Assembly: GCA_946902875.1 (NCBI GenBank)
Contig: OX336339.1
Location: 23,281,349 to 23,345,348, forward strand
Direction of reading: 5' to 3'
DNA from: Nematopogon swammerdamellus
Lineage: Eukaryota > Arthropoda > Insecta > Lepidoptera > Adelidae
DNA length: 64,000 nt
Below are positions 10,925-21,266 of the stretch, one piece after another. Under the pieces are notes generated by a model, which had not been told where the DNA came from, searched no databases, and worked only from the letters and a program-made list of their open reading frames with translations. Both the position numbers and the translations under genes were made by a program. How positions within the stretch are numbered: the first letter of the stretch is position 1; every line of letters begins with the position of its first letter.

Positions 10925-11570
10925 ATAGTGACTAGCCACATAATAACGCCAACTGAAGTCTACCGTAATTACAGCTTGAGAGAAAGATATTACATAGGGT
11001 ACAGATATAGTACCTACATAATAATATTTAAATCACTGCGCGATATGCAAGTTCCGGGAACGCTTTGGCTTAGCTATGCTGACATTGAAGATATCAATAT
11101 CTGCAAACGACGGCGCATTATGTAGGTCGTTACAGACTTTACTAAATGTTAGGATAAACTATTCAACTGCGGTATTCAGTGAACAGCAAGATTACTTTGA
11201 TTCCCGTATTTTAATTTTAATTTTATTTAAATTTTTCTGCGACGGGAAATTTATTTTTCTTTATGTACCTAAAAACGCCAATAAGTGGCCAGTACTATCA
11301 ACGTAAATAATATTGCCTCTTTAACTTGGAACAAAGCCAGTGGGACTACGAGTCATAAGCTATAGCGATGACTCATGGTACCACCAAGAAGTGGTCCCAT
11401 CAGTCCAGAATATTAGGTGTAGTGGGACCATGAATCATGGTGCAACTATTTTATTTCGTTTCTTGACAAATTTGATGTTCCAATGATTTATGAATTTATT
11501 TTACTTGAAAATTCTTTTGGTGGAACTGTATTATTGTGTGTTTTATAGTATGATTATTTCATGATTAAAA
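10925..11570. other. unassigned, with small internal inverted repeats
   Basis: At 11330-11440 the motif AGTGGGACTACGAGTCAT and partial inverses (ATGACTCATGGTACCACC) recur; too short to classify. Confidence 0.4.
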
Positions 11571-11847
11571 TATACACGGTGTTGTAGTTGCCCCCGTAAT
11601 ATTTTTAACTGACATAAGGGGGTTATTCTATATGTGAAAATAAACAACTGTGAAGAAAAAAAAAATTTTTGAAACAAAAAAAAAATAATTTTTCCATACA
11701 AATTTTAATTACCTATTCTCAAAATGTAAAGAGAAAAAAAAAATTTTTTTCTTCAATAAAAAAAGTCGTACAACAAAAGTTGTTCTATTTCACGTACAGA
11801 ATCACCCCCTTTCGGGTTTTACGGTTGGGGTTGCAACACCGTGTATA
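11571..11847. mobile_element. 277-bp MITE with TATACACGGTGTTG terminal repeats
   Basis: Starts TATACACGGTGTTG and ends CAACACCGTGTATA; imperfect pairing continues inward (GGGGGTTATTCTATATGTGA versus its counterpart at 11780-11815). The interior is A/T-rich. TA at the very ends could be part of a Tc1/mariner-type target duplication. Confidence 0.75.
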
Positions 11848-12689
11848 ATAAATTATGTGAATTTTGTGAATTTTATTATGTCTAAATACGGTTGCCTCAT
11901 CTCAAGAAATATTGGCTAAATATAACCAATGTGTACATGATGAATCCAAGTGTTCCGTAGGTCTCAAAGGATAATAAATAATATACAAATATACAAAATA
12001 TACTAATAAGATTACGTACAAACATGCACACCGTATTAAATCAAAACCATTCCTTTTAGCACTGCTATATTCGAATAAAACAGCACGCTTGACTAACTTC
12101 CACCCCCATCGCTCCCTCGCCCCGCGACGGGTTATTTTAGTAAGCATAAAATGCATTTGTTACCTATCGAGAGTCTCTGTCGACGGTGTGATGCATCGCC
12201 GTGCGGGAAAACTTCCTCTGCAGTTTGTCAGCCGAGTGAAAGTATTGCGAACCCGGCGGCTTATAGCGCCGACTTATGCCGGTATTACATTTACAAAAAT
12301 GAATTGTATTATTATCGTTGCGACGGTATTATTATCGTGTAACCTTCGGCGTCCGGTTGGAAATTTGGGCGCTTTAAAAAGTGATTAGACGCATGGTATC
12401 CCTGCTAGAAGATTTGCATGTGAAGTTATTCAATTTATTTATTTTATTTTATTTACCTAATTACTAGGTTAGATTAGGATAGGTTAGGTTATTACTATAA
12501 ATACCTAACTTAACCCATCCTAAACATTTTACCAATTTCCGCATTGCTAATACATAGGCGCTTTGCAAAGCTTAAGTCTACGAATACCGTCGGCATAGCG
12601 CTTTGTAAAGTGCCTAAATTTACAATAGCCGGCATTGCGAATCGCGAAAATGTTTTGTTAAAAAAATTCACTTCAGCATGAATAGGCAT
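11848..12689. other. no gene recognised
   Basis: A moderately GC-rich part at 12080-12390, no domain. 12540-12650 contains short repeats (GGCGCTTTGCAAAG, GCGCTTTGTAAAG). Confidence 0.4.
12465..12492. repeat. short TTAGG-like tract
   Basis: TTAGGTTAGATTAGGATAGG TTAGGTTA resembles the arthropod telomere unit TTAGG in degenerate form; too short to be more than a curiosity. Confidence 0.3.
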
Positions 12690-12802
12690 ATGTCAGGCCG
12701 CCATGGCATTCGCAGCTCTCGCATACGACTGAATGTCCATGGACGTCGTTAGAACCTTTTGGGTTCCTCGGCGAGACAAGTCGCGCTTTCAATAAAAAAA
12801 AC
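12690..12802 (+). mobile_element. CR1/Jockey-like LINE 3' terminus, truncated
   Basis: A short copy of the LINE 3' end seen complete at about 36200-36336: GAATAGGCATATGTCAGG, then GGCATTCGCA, GGACGTCGTTAGA and TCGCGCTTTC followed by an A-run. It is 5'-truncated just before the stop of the reverse transcriptase. Confidence 0.65.
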
Positions 12803-13329
12803 CGTCAAGGCTTTCGCGACGAATTTTCATTAAATGTCAAATCGGCTTTAATGTCAAAACTTTTTGTGTGTCTACTGTGTTTAAATGTAGCTATTTTCGG
12901 CGCTTTTTGCACTATTTGCTGAGTCGATTTCTTGGAAAGTTTCTCGATTTTGCAATCCTGCTCAGATTAATGGGCAGGCTTAATGTATGTGGTGTTTGGT
13001 GGACGCGGAATTGCGCAGCGCGGTTGAGAGGTTGGGGAGATTTATATTCGGTGTTGCTTTCGAAGTTGCGGGGGTGAGATGTTGTATTATTTTATGCTGA
13101 CTACGTGTAGACAAAATGGACCGGGCAGCGGGCACTTCATCTCAGTGAACTTGTCTCTTTTCTCAGCTAATGTTGGTCAATGAATTGTACGGTGACGTCA
13201 TTACATATTATTTTACAAAATTATATAACGTTGTGAACGTAAAAATAAACGATGAACACCCATTGACGTAATTATAGTGTAATACTATTTTATTTATTTG
13301 TTTTTATTATTTTTTATTTTACTTGTAAT
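12803..13329. other. no gene recognised
   Basis: AT-rich sequence without shared repeats. Confidence 0.4.
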
Positions 13330-13520
13330 AATTATGTGCTATTTCGGCGCATATAACTAATAACAAAAATTTTAAAAAGTGCAAAATTAAGGGGGGACCA
13401 CAAAAATTACAAGAAAAGTAATTTTTGTGGTACGAAAACTTCGGTGCGCGAGTCCGACTAGCATTTGGCCGGTTTTTTTATTATTTGTTAGAATATTCCA
13501 CATATTCTGTGAAAATTCAA
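13330..13520. mobile_element. TGTC elements, two partial copies head to head
   Basis: A minus-oriented 5' half ends at 13474 with TAGCATTTGGCCGG. A plus-oriented partial copy then begins (ATTATTTGTTAGAATATTCC, ACATATTCTGTGAAAATT) and is split by the SINE at 13521. A short inverted repeat (AAAAATTAC...GTAATTTTT) lies at 13403-13430. Confidence 0.7.
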
Positions 13521-13851
13521 AAGCAACGCTGGGTGCGGTCAGTACTTGGATGGGTGACCGCTGACCGTTGGAGGCTGACCGAGGTTCGGATTCCTCGTAA
13601 AACTGTAGGTCCCTTCCCTCCTAATCTTACTTGGTGGTAGGGTTTAACCCGCCCGGGTTGGTACCACCGCACTGAATGAAACGTCGGTCCAAACGGCTAT
13701 GTAAATAGTTTGTTTTTTCCGACCAGTTCTGTGTAGCCGGCACGATCAAAGGGGGAAGCACTGACACGGCACCTAGTTCACCCGGTGTTATGGGCTGACA
13801 TCACGGACGTTGTAGGTGATGTAGCCAACCGTGTCAGTTTCCATAAAAAAA
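13521..13851 (+). mobile_element. composite SINE copy starting in the 5S-like block
   Basis: It begins at AAGCAACGCTGGGTGCGGTC, the 5S-like block, followed by AGTACTTGGATGGGTGACCG, and runs to the A-rich tail. It sits inside a TGTC element: AAAATTCAA on the left and AAAATTTCAA on the right flank it and look like the target duplication. Confidence 0.85.
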
Positions 13852-13966
13852 CAAAAATTTCAACCGGCTACTTATTAAAATTCAAATGATACAGCCTCTT
13901 AAAGGTAGGACAGACGGTCACAGACGGGATGGACAGATAGATTAAGCTTAGTAACGGAAACGTAAC
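13852..13966 (+). mobile_element. TGTC element, continuation after SINE insertion
   Basis: Resumes at AAATTTCAACCGGCTACTTA and ends with TTAAGCTTAGTAACGG; the microsatellite is degraded. Confidence 0.7.
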
Positions 13967-14160
13967 TATGCTGAAAATAAGTGATAAATAATAATCTTCG
14001 AATAATTTCAATATTTTCCCCCCGCTGAATTTTAGTATTTGTAGTCAGAACTCTCAGCTAAATTGTTAATCTTGCTCTCAATCTGTGTTTTCGAGAGACT
14101 CTAAGCGATGTTATTATGTGCCTAGTCACTAAAATACTTGTAATAAAATATAATGTGTAT

Positions 14161-14258
14161 AAAAAAATACCCTGCGCAGTTTCTTACCGTGCCCTTCTTG
14201 TTCCTCTTCGTGGGTGTAATCGAACCAGATAGAACAAATTGTGACAAGTTCCAGTGCA
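14161..14258 (-). repeat. reverse copy of the 10440-10530 repeat
   Basis: TACCCTGCGCAGTTTCTTAC, CTTCGTGGGTGTAATCGAAC and CAAATTGTGACAAG; the hairpin part is absent. Confidence 0.6.
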
Positions 14259-14726
14259 GTCCAACTGCCATATAAATGATCAATAAACAATACAATACAA
14301 TAATGATTTATCTGAGAATTTATTTAGGTCAACATTTACATATTTTAAAGCAATATTGATTGTCAAATATAAAAACATATCACAAACTAAAAACTATTCT
14401 CTTAGCCAATTCGCATGGCTGTCATTAATATCCATACAATTTCCCACAGGCTACCTACAACGTCAACAAATCAACATCCGCACGCAACTAATCCATCACA
14501 GCGTCGCGACAAGACACGAGCCATTCCCGCGAGACTCTTTACGAAGCAAAAAAAGTGCGCGAAAAACGACCGAGCGGCTCCCATTTTACTCGCCTTCTCT
14601 CACGTTGTTAAAGAAATGAGTTCTATCTATGGAGATGCGCGAGGATGAATTCAAACCAGGGAGAGACTCGGAAGTTCGCACAATGCCTGGCACACAGAAC
14701 GTTGAATCATGCGCGCGGTATATGAG
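14259..14726. other. no gene recognised
   Basis: Non-repetitive; overlapping short frames only. Confidence 0.4.
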
Positions 14727-14836
14727 AATATAATTCTCCGGTATGGCACCTATACCTTACCAGTGATATTGGCTGGTTGGAGCATGTGCTTTGGCCCCTT
14801 CGACTCAGCCGCCCATACCGGATTACATAAAAAAAA
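14727..14836 (+). mobile_element. tRNA-like SINE 3' fragment
   Basis: TCTCCGGTATGGCACCTATA to CATACCGGATTACAT plus an A-run matches the last 110 bp of the 50161 copy. Confidence 0.75.
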
Positions 14837-14944
14837 TAAGTTCTCAAAGCGGGTCCCCATCTCGATAGGCCCAAATAGCCATAAAATGGTCATTGTCTTC
14901 TTTACGGCGAAATTAATATCTGAATATGAAACTGAAATATGTGC

Positions 14945-15082
14945 CCTGTAAAACTGACGGTCCCTTCTTTTACCTCGATTGGTAAAAGAAGGGACCGCAC
15001 TGAATGAAGATCGGTCGAAGCGACTATGAAAAATATTTCACCTTTTTCGTTCAGCTTCAATGTAGCCGGTACACGGAGGATA
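14945..15082 (+). mobile_element. composite SINE fragment, diverged
   Basis: Pieces of the core (GTAAAACTGACGGTCCCTTC) and body (GCACTGAATGAAGATCGGTC) remain. A small inverted repeat at 14962-15000 (TTCTTTTACC/GGTAAAAGAA) replaces part of the core. Confidence 0.55.
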
Positions 15083-15360
15083 GAGTACAGAAGGGTTGTT
15101 GTTACCTGTATTTTCTAATAAAACTTGTCTCGCCAGTGATGGGAGTGGCGGAAAAGACATAAACTTCTCAGTTTACTAATCACGCACCATTTAATGTCGC
15201 GACCACTCCGCGGACACAACTGATGTAATACCATGCCCACTTCGATGGCGTATATCCCCAGTTGGTGGCGACGTACCCAGTTGCTTGCACTAACAGCTAC
15301 CTACTCTCTAATTTCTCCTCCACGAGCCCTGACATGACATCTATTGCCACCTAGTCTGAG

Positions 15361-15996
15361 GCCCTAAGTATTGTGTTAATTTTTTCGGTTATGCGGTAAT
15401 TTATTATTAGATGACTTACTTTGGTCGACGTTTCGTCTCCCGCTTTGGATACATCGTCAGGACTCGAGTTCTAACTAATAATTACGTAAGTAGGGTCCTA
15501 ACTATTGTTTTAAGGTTTTCAGTTATGCAGTAATTTATTATTAGACTACTTACTTTGGTCGACGTTTCGTCTTACGCTCTGGAGACTCGTCACGACTCGA
15601 GTCAGACTTCGAGTAAGTAAGTAAGGTCCTAAGTATTGTGTTAATGTTTCCGTATATTCGGTAATTTATTATTAGACGACTTACTTTGGTCGACGTTTCG
15701 TCTCCGGTTCTGGATACATCGTCAGGACTCGAGTTCTAAGTAATAAGTACGTAAGTAAGGTCCTGACTATTGTTTTAAGGTATTCGGTTATGCGGTAATT
15801 TATTATTAGACTACTTAATTTGGTTCACGTTTCGTCTTACGCTCTGGAGACTCGTCAGGACTCGAGTTTCCGTTTATGCGGTAATTTATTATTAGACGAC
15901 TTGCGTTGGTGGAAGTTTTATCTCCGGCTCTGGATACATCATCGTCAGGACTCTCGAGTTCTAAGTAGTAAGTAAGGTCCTAAGTACTCCTAATAT
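15361..15996. repeat. about 133-bp minisatellite with alternating unit types
   Basis: Five units beginning near AGGTCCTAAGTATTGTGTTA, each with GGTAATTTATTATTAGA and TTTGGTCGACGTTTCGTCT. Units 1, 3 and 5 share GGATACATCGTCAGGACTCG; units 2 and 4 share TTACGCTCTGGAGACTCGTC. The array is therefore a dimeric higher-order repeat of about 265 bp. Confidence 0.85.
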
Positions 15997-16480
15997 TAAT
16001 GTTCATTCCTCTATATGTGTTTTTTTTTTCGTTCTATGGTCGGATCACTGCCGCGTCGACCCGCCTCCACCGAGCGACCCTGCCCCTCGCCGCTCCACCT
16101 CGTCTCGAGCAACCTTCAATATTTAGCGGTCCCGGAAGCTTTCATTCATTTTTGCGAAAATGAAAAAAAAATTGCGTAAGCTAGAGAAGCCGAGCCGCGG
16201 TTGCAGCGGAAGTTACGATGTACGCCGCGCGTTACTGTCGCGTGAGCCGCGAATTTACTTCGGGAATATTTATTAGTGGAACTGTGCGTGTGGGAAAACA
16301 TCTGTTTGTACCTACGTAGTGGGAAATTATTTCTCATATTATTTAGCTTTATATTATTTTTGATTAAATTATATTACATTTGTTTTCTCTCATTCCTATG
16401 ATTCCCAGTGTGTAGATATCGTGTGTCTAATTCATCACAGTTGTAATCTTGTCAGAATGCTCCTTTTCATTTGATAATTT
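15997..16480. other. no gene recognised
   Basis: A small GC-rich stretch at 16040-16130, otherwise AT-rich. Confidence 0.4.
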
Positions 16481-16850
16481 AAAAAAAGCGGTCAAGTGCG
16501 AGTCGGACTCGCGCACGGAGGGTTCCGTATCATCACGCAATAAAAAATGTGTTTTCTTTCATTCATTCATTATTTATTGCCTTACTTAATCACACCAAGA
16601 TTGACGCTGGTATTTATTACCGTTTTTACGATAGATAAAACAAGTTTCTACTTCCCTTAATTTTTTACTTTTTTTCTTTATTATTATTTGTTAGGATATA
16701 TTTTGTTAGAATATAAAGACACATATTTTATGAACAATTTCAACCGGCCACCTATTACTGTTAAAAAATACAGTCCTTTAAATTTAGAACAGACGGACAG
16801 ACATACGGCGTAGGCTTAGTAATAAGATCCCGTACGGAACCCTAAAAACA
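16481..16850 (+). mobile_element. TGTC element, near-complete
   Basis: From AAAGCGGTCAAGTGCGAGTC to CCCGTACGGAACCCTAAAAA. The end lies about 200 bp from the candidate exon at 17054. Confidence 0.8.
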
Positions 16851-17053
16851 AATGAATATTCATAACAAAAACAAATTTATAAACGATAATTTGGTCAACC
16901 ATTTCTGCTACGCATACTATACGTATGGATTTTTATCACATTTATTGAAAAGTTTATTTAGGTTCGTCCACTTTTTAAATTTATTTTTTTAGTAAACACA
17001 ATTAATTGATTATTTATTATACAAAACTATTAATAAAGTAAGGGTTAGCATAC

Positions 17054-17116
17054 CTGCCATCGGTGGCGGTTTGAACAGGCTGAGCATCGGCTCGGACAAG
17101 AGCGGTCCGCCGGCTT
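17054..17116 (-). CDS. candidate 63-nt cassette or alternative first coding exon, phase 1-1
   Basis: On the minus strand a 63-nt segment is bounded by a pyrimidine-rich acceptor (TTGTTGCTTTCAG) and a CAG/GTATGC donor. In the phase that fits the upstream CELF/Bruno exon it reads (E)AGGPLLSEPMLSLFKPPPMA(G), with one nucleotide carried at each end, so inclusion would keep the frame. Spliced after the bru-3-like exon it would insert 21 residues between HK and the RNP1 strand of RRM1. Alternatively the internal ATG (MLSLFKPPPMA) could start an isoform from the CpG-rich block about 1.1 kb upstream. The frame is also open upstream of the acceptor for about 17 codons. I do not recognise the peptide. 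The evidence is splice signals and frame only. Confidence 0.3.
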
Positions 17117-18159
17117 CTGAAAGCAACAACACTCTCCGATCAACCCACGCCTTCACTTGCCGCAACTTTAATACAGTTCACCTATTTATACGGAAACATT
17201 ACGAATTATGTATACTGTAAATACAAATATTTGTCATACACAATGCTTCAATTCGTTTATAATGACCTTTTTAACAATTCTATTTTTTGGAAGAATGTTT
17301 TTAAGGTAGACACAAAAACAAATTTCCTATATAAAATTATTTCAAAATATTTCGATTCCTCCATTATTATTTTTTTATATTGTGACAGTGAGAATGTCGA
17401 ATAATTTTGTTTACATAAAAAATTGAAGAGGAAAAATAAAATTGTTTTATTTTTTACTTTCAGAACCACTTCCGGAAATATGGTTATAACCAAATTTCCT
17501 TCACCAATAACACGCGGTATCTTCCAGTTATAACTCTTGCTCTCTATTACAACATATTTTGTATAATTGTTGTAAATACACACCTGTTACTCTACACTGT
17601 GACAACACACTCGGAAGAGAGTTATCAAAAAGGCTGAGGAATTAATTAAATATCACTCACACTAATTTATGTAAGTTTTTGTAATAATTGGAAAATCTGA
17701 AAAATTGCTTACCTCCACACAGGAGCGACATCGGGCCCATTTAATCTAATTACGTCTGATATTAGAAAAGTAGATAACTTGAGAAAGTTACTTAATGACT
17801 ATTTATTATTACAGTCACTAGCGAGTACCATATAAAGCTTGCGTTATAATATTATTCACTGAGATTTATTACTAGGTAAAATGCTACAGGCAAGGCAAGA
17901 TTTTCCAAAATTTGTACTAACGATTATATTTTATTAAACGGCTAATTTTAAAAGTTGTATTGTGCAACTGCAGATCTACAGACGACTCCGGTAACGCACG
18001 GCACTAAAAAGACACTATTATTACGTTTAAGAAATACACGTTTTCACACCAAAACTAACTGAAAGCTCGTCACCGAGCGAAACCGAAGCTGCTTATCGAG
18101 TCTCGTAAAACTTATCACATCGAAACTCTTTCCGGTAAACAAAACTTTCCGGCGAAAGG
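17117..18159. other. AT-rich sequence between candidate exon and CpG block
   Basis: No repeat copies were recognised over 1 kb, which is unusual here. It could be 5'UTR or intron of an alternative transcript, but nothing shows it. Confidence 0.35.
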
Positions 18160-18480
18160 AACGCGAGTCGCGGTCGGAGGGTGGCGGCAAGTTAGCCGAC
18201 CATCATAACGCAGCAGCCGTCATGTTGGGCGGCGATGAGGGCGTGCGGTGCGGTGCTCACGTGGCGCGGCGGCGCGCGGGGCCGGCGGCGGCGCGGGCGC
18301 GGCGCGGGCGGCGGCGGGACCGGCTGGCTGTGCGGCTCGCAGGCGGCTCGTCGCGACTGCCAGACTTCCCGCGGAGCCTCGTGCCTAGCGTGACGTCACC
18401 TCGCGCCACGAGGCCGGCGCGGCCGGCGCATGCTCCGCGGACATGCGCCCCCGCGCCGCTGCCGCATGCCAGTCATGTGG
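18160..18480. promoter_or_regulatory. CpG-rich block with a CRE-type TGACGTCA (candidate intronic promoter)
   Basis: This is a sharply bounded GC/CpG-rich stretch in AT-rich surroundings, with a palindromic TGACGTCA at about 18391-18398. It is not part of a repeat seen elsewhere in the window. Long open frames here are a GC effect. It lies upstream, on the minus strand, of the candidate exon at 17054-17116, which makes an alternative promoter possible. This is inference. Confidence 0.3.
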
Positions 18481-18789
18481 CGCAGTGTAACTATACACAC
18501 CGCCCCCGTTCCACCCCCCCTCCACACACCACCTAATGGAATTTACGCGGACAATCAATCAAAACTTCCTGTTCACACATTTTTTTGCTAATTTTCTTGT
18601 ATGCGAGCGTCGAAGACATTAATAGTTCCGCAACTTGAAGTAAACATAGGTCATTGTTCACAGAAAATACTTGTGTTGAAGAATAATTCTACGCCTGAAA
18701 TACTTATTCAGCGTTTATTTCGTACATCGTACAGTCAATCTGTTCGGGGCAAGGCAAACAAGGGTCAATCGTTTATTTTTTATTTTTTT

Positions 18790-19020
18790 GTAATCCGGTA
18801 TGGGTGGCTGAGTCGGAGGGGCCAAAGCACATGCTCCGACCAGGCAATATCACCTCCGAGAAGGTAGGTGCCATACCGAAGACTTCCCCGGATTACTGGC
18901 TATACTGGACTAGAAGAGAACACAACCGAGGCTGCTATGCGGCCATCTTACATCCAGTACGGTGGTATCAACCAAGGCTATAATTTGAGCCTACCACCTA
19001 GTAAGGGGCAAGGGAAGGTC
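18790..19020 (-). mobile_element. tRNA-like SINE copy, head truncated
   Basis: Minus-strand copy of the 50161 family, from the 3' end (GTAATCCGGTATGGGTGGCT on the plus strand) through the body into the core (CCTACCACCTAGTAAGGGGC). The tRNA-like head is missing. Confidence 0.75.
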
Positions 19021-19194
19021 GTGAGATTTCTTTGACATTTCGTTGCGTACAAGTAACCTGATCAAGTAAATCACTGTTTGGAGAAAAGATGCAGTTTCTC
19101 TAGCGGGCCAGTTAGTACTAAAATTGCCATAAATTGCCTATATATTGACTGGCTGGCTGTTTACTATAGCACTTTTGTACTCAACGAAATGTAA

Positions 19195-19557
19195 AAAAAT
19201 CGCACAATCGAGCCTCTACGTGATATCGTGTTACTCTGGTCAATTACAGCACAACACCGGCCACCACGTTTCGCAAAGTATTCGAACAAGATTAAATCGA
19301 TCAAGCAGCAAGTAAGGCACGAAGACCCACCTGCTGCATGACTCGGTGGAAGTACCGTGCCAAGGTGAGAGGTGCCAAGGTGAGAGGTGGCGACCCTGTC
19401 GCCCTTTAGCACGGCATCTTGTCCTTATCCCTTAGTCGCCTTTTACGACATTCATGGGGAGAGATGCAGTGGGGAGAGATGCAGTGGGGAGAGATGCAGT
19501 GGGGAGAGATGCAGTGGGGATATTATTTTTAAGTACCGGCCCCACACGGTACACGGT
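19195..19557 (-). mobile_element. GGCGACTAAGGGATA-family repeat with internal 15-bp tandem
   Basis: Minus-strand copy. The GGGAGAGATGCAGTG unit is repeated four times at about 19457-19518 where other copies have it once. The same 10-bp style of local duplication occurs at 19365-19385 (AGGTGAGAGGTGCCAAGGTG). Confidence 0.75.
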
Positions 19558-20023
19558 TCCAATTCACACTCGAAATTAAATATATGTACGCATATGCACC
19601 ACAATACTTCATCTTCAGTGCACTTAGCCGAAGCACTATTGTTAACAGCTGTTAGATAAATAAACATAATATATTTCATTTCATTTCAACGTGCCACGAA
19701 AAGAAACAAAATTTTTTCTCAAAAAAAAATCCTAAACCAGTCCGCTCACCTCACGTCCTGCCAGAAGAACACTTCCAAACGTGATTAGCGAAGCGTGTGT
19801 TGTACTGAGGGCTTCTGTAAGGGGGGAGGGGAGGAGGAGAGGGGGGGGGGGGGGACTTGAGTCCGACGTTGAATTACAGTGGGTGAGCATTCATTTATTT
19901 TCTTTTTTTAGTTTCGGCCGAGCACCGCTGCTGCCTCACAGCCATTGTACTGGCTAACCTGACTAGCCGTTACTCATCTAGTACCTAATTTTTGCACATT
20001 ACTTATTCGTGCACTGTACATAA
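19558..20023. other. no gene recognised
   Basis: Holds the 14-base G-run; otherwise nothing. Confidence 0.4.
19841..19854. repeat. G homopolymer, 14 bases
   Basis: Preceded by GGGGGGAGGGGAGGAGGAGA. Confidence 0.85.
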
Positions 20024-20272
20024 TACGGGTGGCTAAGCTCAAGTGGTGGCAGTGGTCTGGGCACGTCAGCCGTAGATACCGTAACCGTGTCCTACACTGG
20101 CGGCCGTGAACAGGAAAACGGAGCGTGGGAAGACCGCCCGCCAGATGGGACGACGACATCAAAGTACGTCGGTGGAAAGTAGCGGTTCCGTACCGTTGAA
20201 GGCCTGTAGGACTGGAGGAAAATTGGAGAGGCGTATGTGCAGCAGTCGACGCATACACGCTGACTGACTGCC
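20024..20272 (+). pseudogene. RTE-like LINE 3' fragment
   Basis: The same RTE family as the copy near 42 kb, on the plus strand, starting at the equivalent of YRVAKLKWQW and ending in CGC TGACTGACTG. It contains the equivalents of GHVSRR, GRPPARWDDDIK and GEAYVQQ but is broken by at least one frameshift near 20180. It is severely 5'-truncated, with a short (CTGA)n tail. Confidence 0.8.
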
Positions 20273-20490
20273 ATAATTATACATACACCTGTGTCTTAAT
20301 AGGGGATAGGGTTTTCTTTGTAAAGTAAAGAAAATTGTAAACGATAATAAATGTATTGTACTACTTCCGTTTACTTGTGAATTAGCTTTTGCCCGAGGCT
20401 TCGCTCGCATGAAATTTTAAAAGGACAAAATTAGTCACATTTTATGGATTAATTACTCTCACAAATAGAGCCACTGCTTAGTACCCCAAG

Positions 20491-21205
20491 TACTGGCGGC
20501 TGGTCCTAAAGTGCGCTCGTGCGCCGCACTACCATACCACGAGAAGTCTTCACTTCACTCAAAATAAATAATATCTTACAACATACCTACATTAAAACCA
20601 TAATGATCGTACTCCAAATAAATACGAATGTGAATTCGACCTTATTTTATAGATCACAAGGCACTTTTTTGCGTTTAAACGCGCGCCCCGTGCGGAATCG
20701 AGTAACGCACGCTGGTCTCCCATACTGAATGTATGGGGATCGGCAAAACACCGCTGGCGCGTGAGACAAAAGATACTTCATATAAACAGTATGGGCCGAA
20801 ATGGAGTTCTGCGTGCGACGCACGAGCGCCAAAAAAGGACGCTATATCGTGAATAGCCGCGCGTGCGACACCTCGCGAGCGATTCCTTTTGCACGAGTCC
20901 GTCTGCCTAGCTAGAGTCAGCGCGTTGTCATGTGATGATGTCACATACCCGTTAGCGATGGGATATATGGTTAGGTTTTGTGCTTTCTGTCACGTGATAC
21001 TGGAATGAAGTGGTGCCGATATTTGCCTAAGCGTTGGTTAAAGGTAAGGCTTTACGATCAGGTGATCCCGGGTTCAATTCCTACTTTTCAAATGCTTTTA
21101 TTTTTATATATTTTTTTGGAGTATTTTGGGACATTACTACTGTTTTCTTTTTGAAAGCTGCAGTTAGTGTTGTGGTCTATGGGTGTGTTCATAAAGGTAC
21201 TAAAA
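20491..21205. mobile_element. hAT-like element, second copy, reverse orientation, truncated
   Basis: It begins TACTGGCGGCTGGTCCTAAA and continues GTGCGCTCGTGCGCCGCACT, matching the right end of the 4707-5696 element read in reverse. It shares the GTCAGCGCG and TCATGTGATGATGTCACATA region, the tRNA-like module (box-B-like GGTTCAATTCC at 21071-21081) and the stretch ending AGGTACTAAAAAT. There it stops at a 61-bp palindrome, so its other terminal repeat is lost. Confidence 0.8.
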
Positions 21206-21266
21206 ATTATGTATCATCACGTTATATACTTGGGGTCCCCAAGTATATAGCGTGATGATACATAAT
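21206..21266. repeat. 61-bp near-perfect palindrome at the break of a transposon copy
   Basis: The arms ATTATGTATCATCACGTTAT... and ...AGCGTGATGATACATAAT meet at TTGGGG/TCCCC with only one arm mismatch and almost no loop. It marks the point where the hAT-like copy is truncated. Confidence 0.85.

Noticed and set aside
12465..12492. Interstitial telomere repeat
   Set aside because: Fewer than six degenerate TTAGG-like units; chance in AT-rich sequence is likely.
13521..13566. 5S rRNA gene
   Set aside because: Only the 3' half resembles 5S and it always occurs within the SINE.
15361..15996. CRISPR-like array
   Set aside because: Units repeat over their entire 133-bp length with no short repeat plus unique spacer organisation, and the genome is eukaryotic.
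18222..18536. 104-codon open frame on the plus strand in the CpG-rich block
   Set aside because: Arg/Ala/Pro-rich translation dictated by GC composition, with no domain; equally open frames exist on the other strand.
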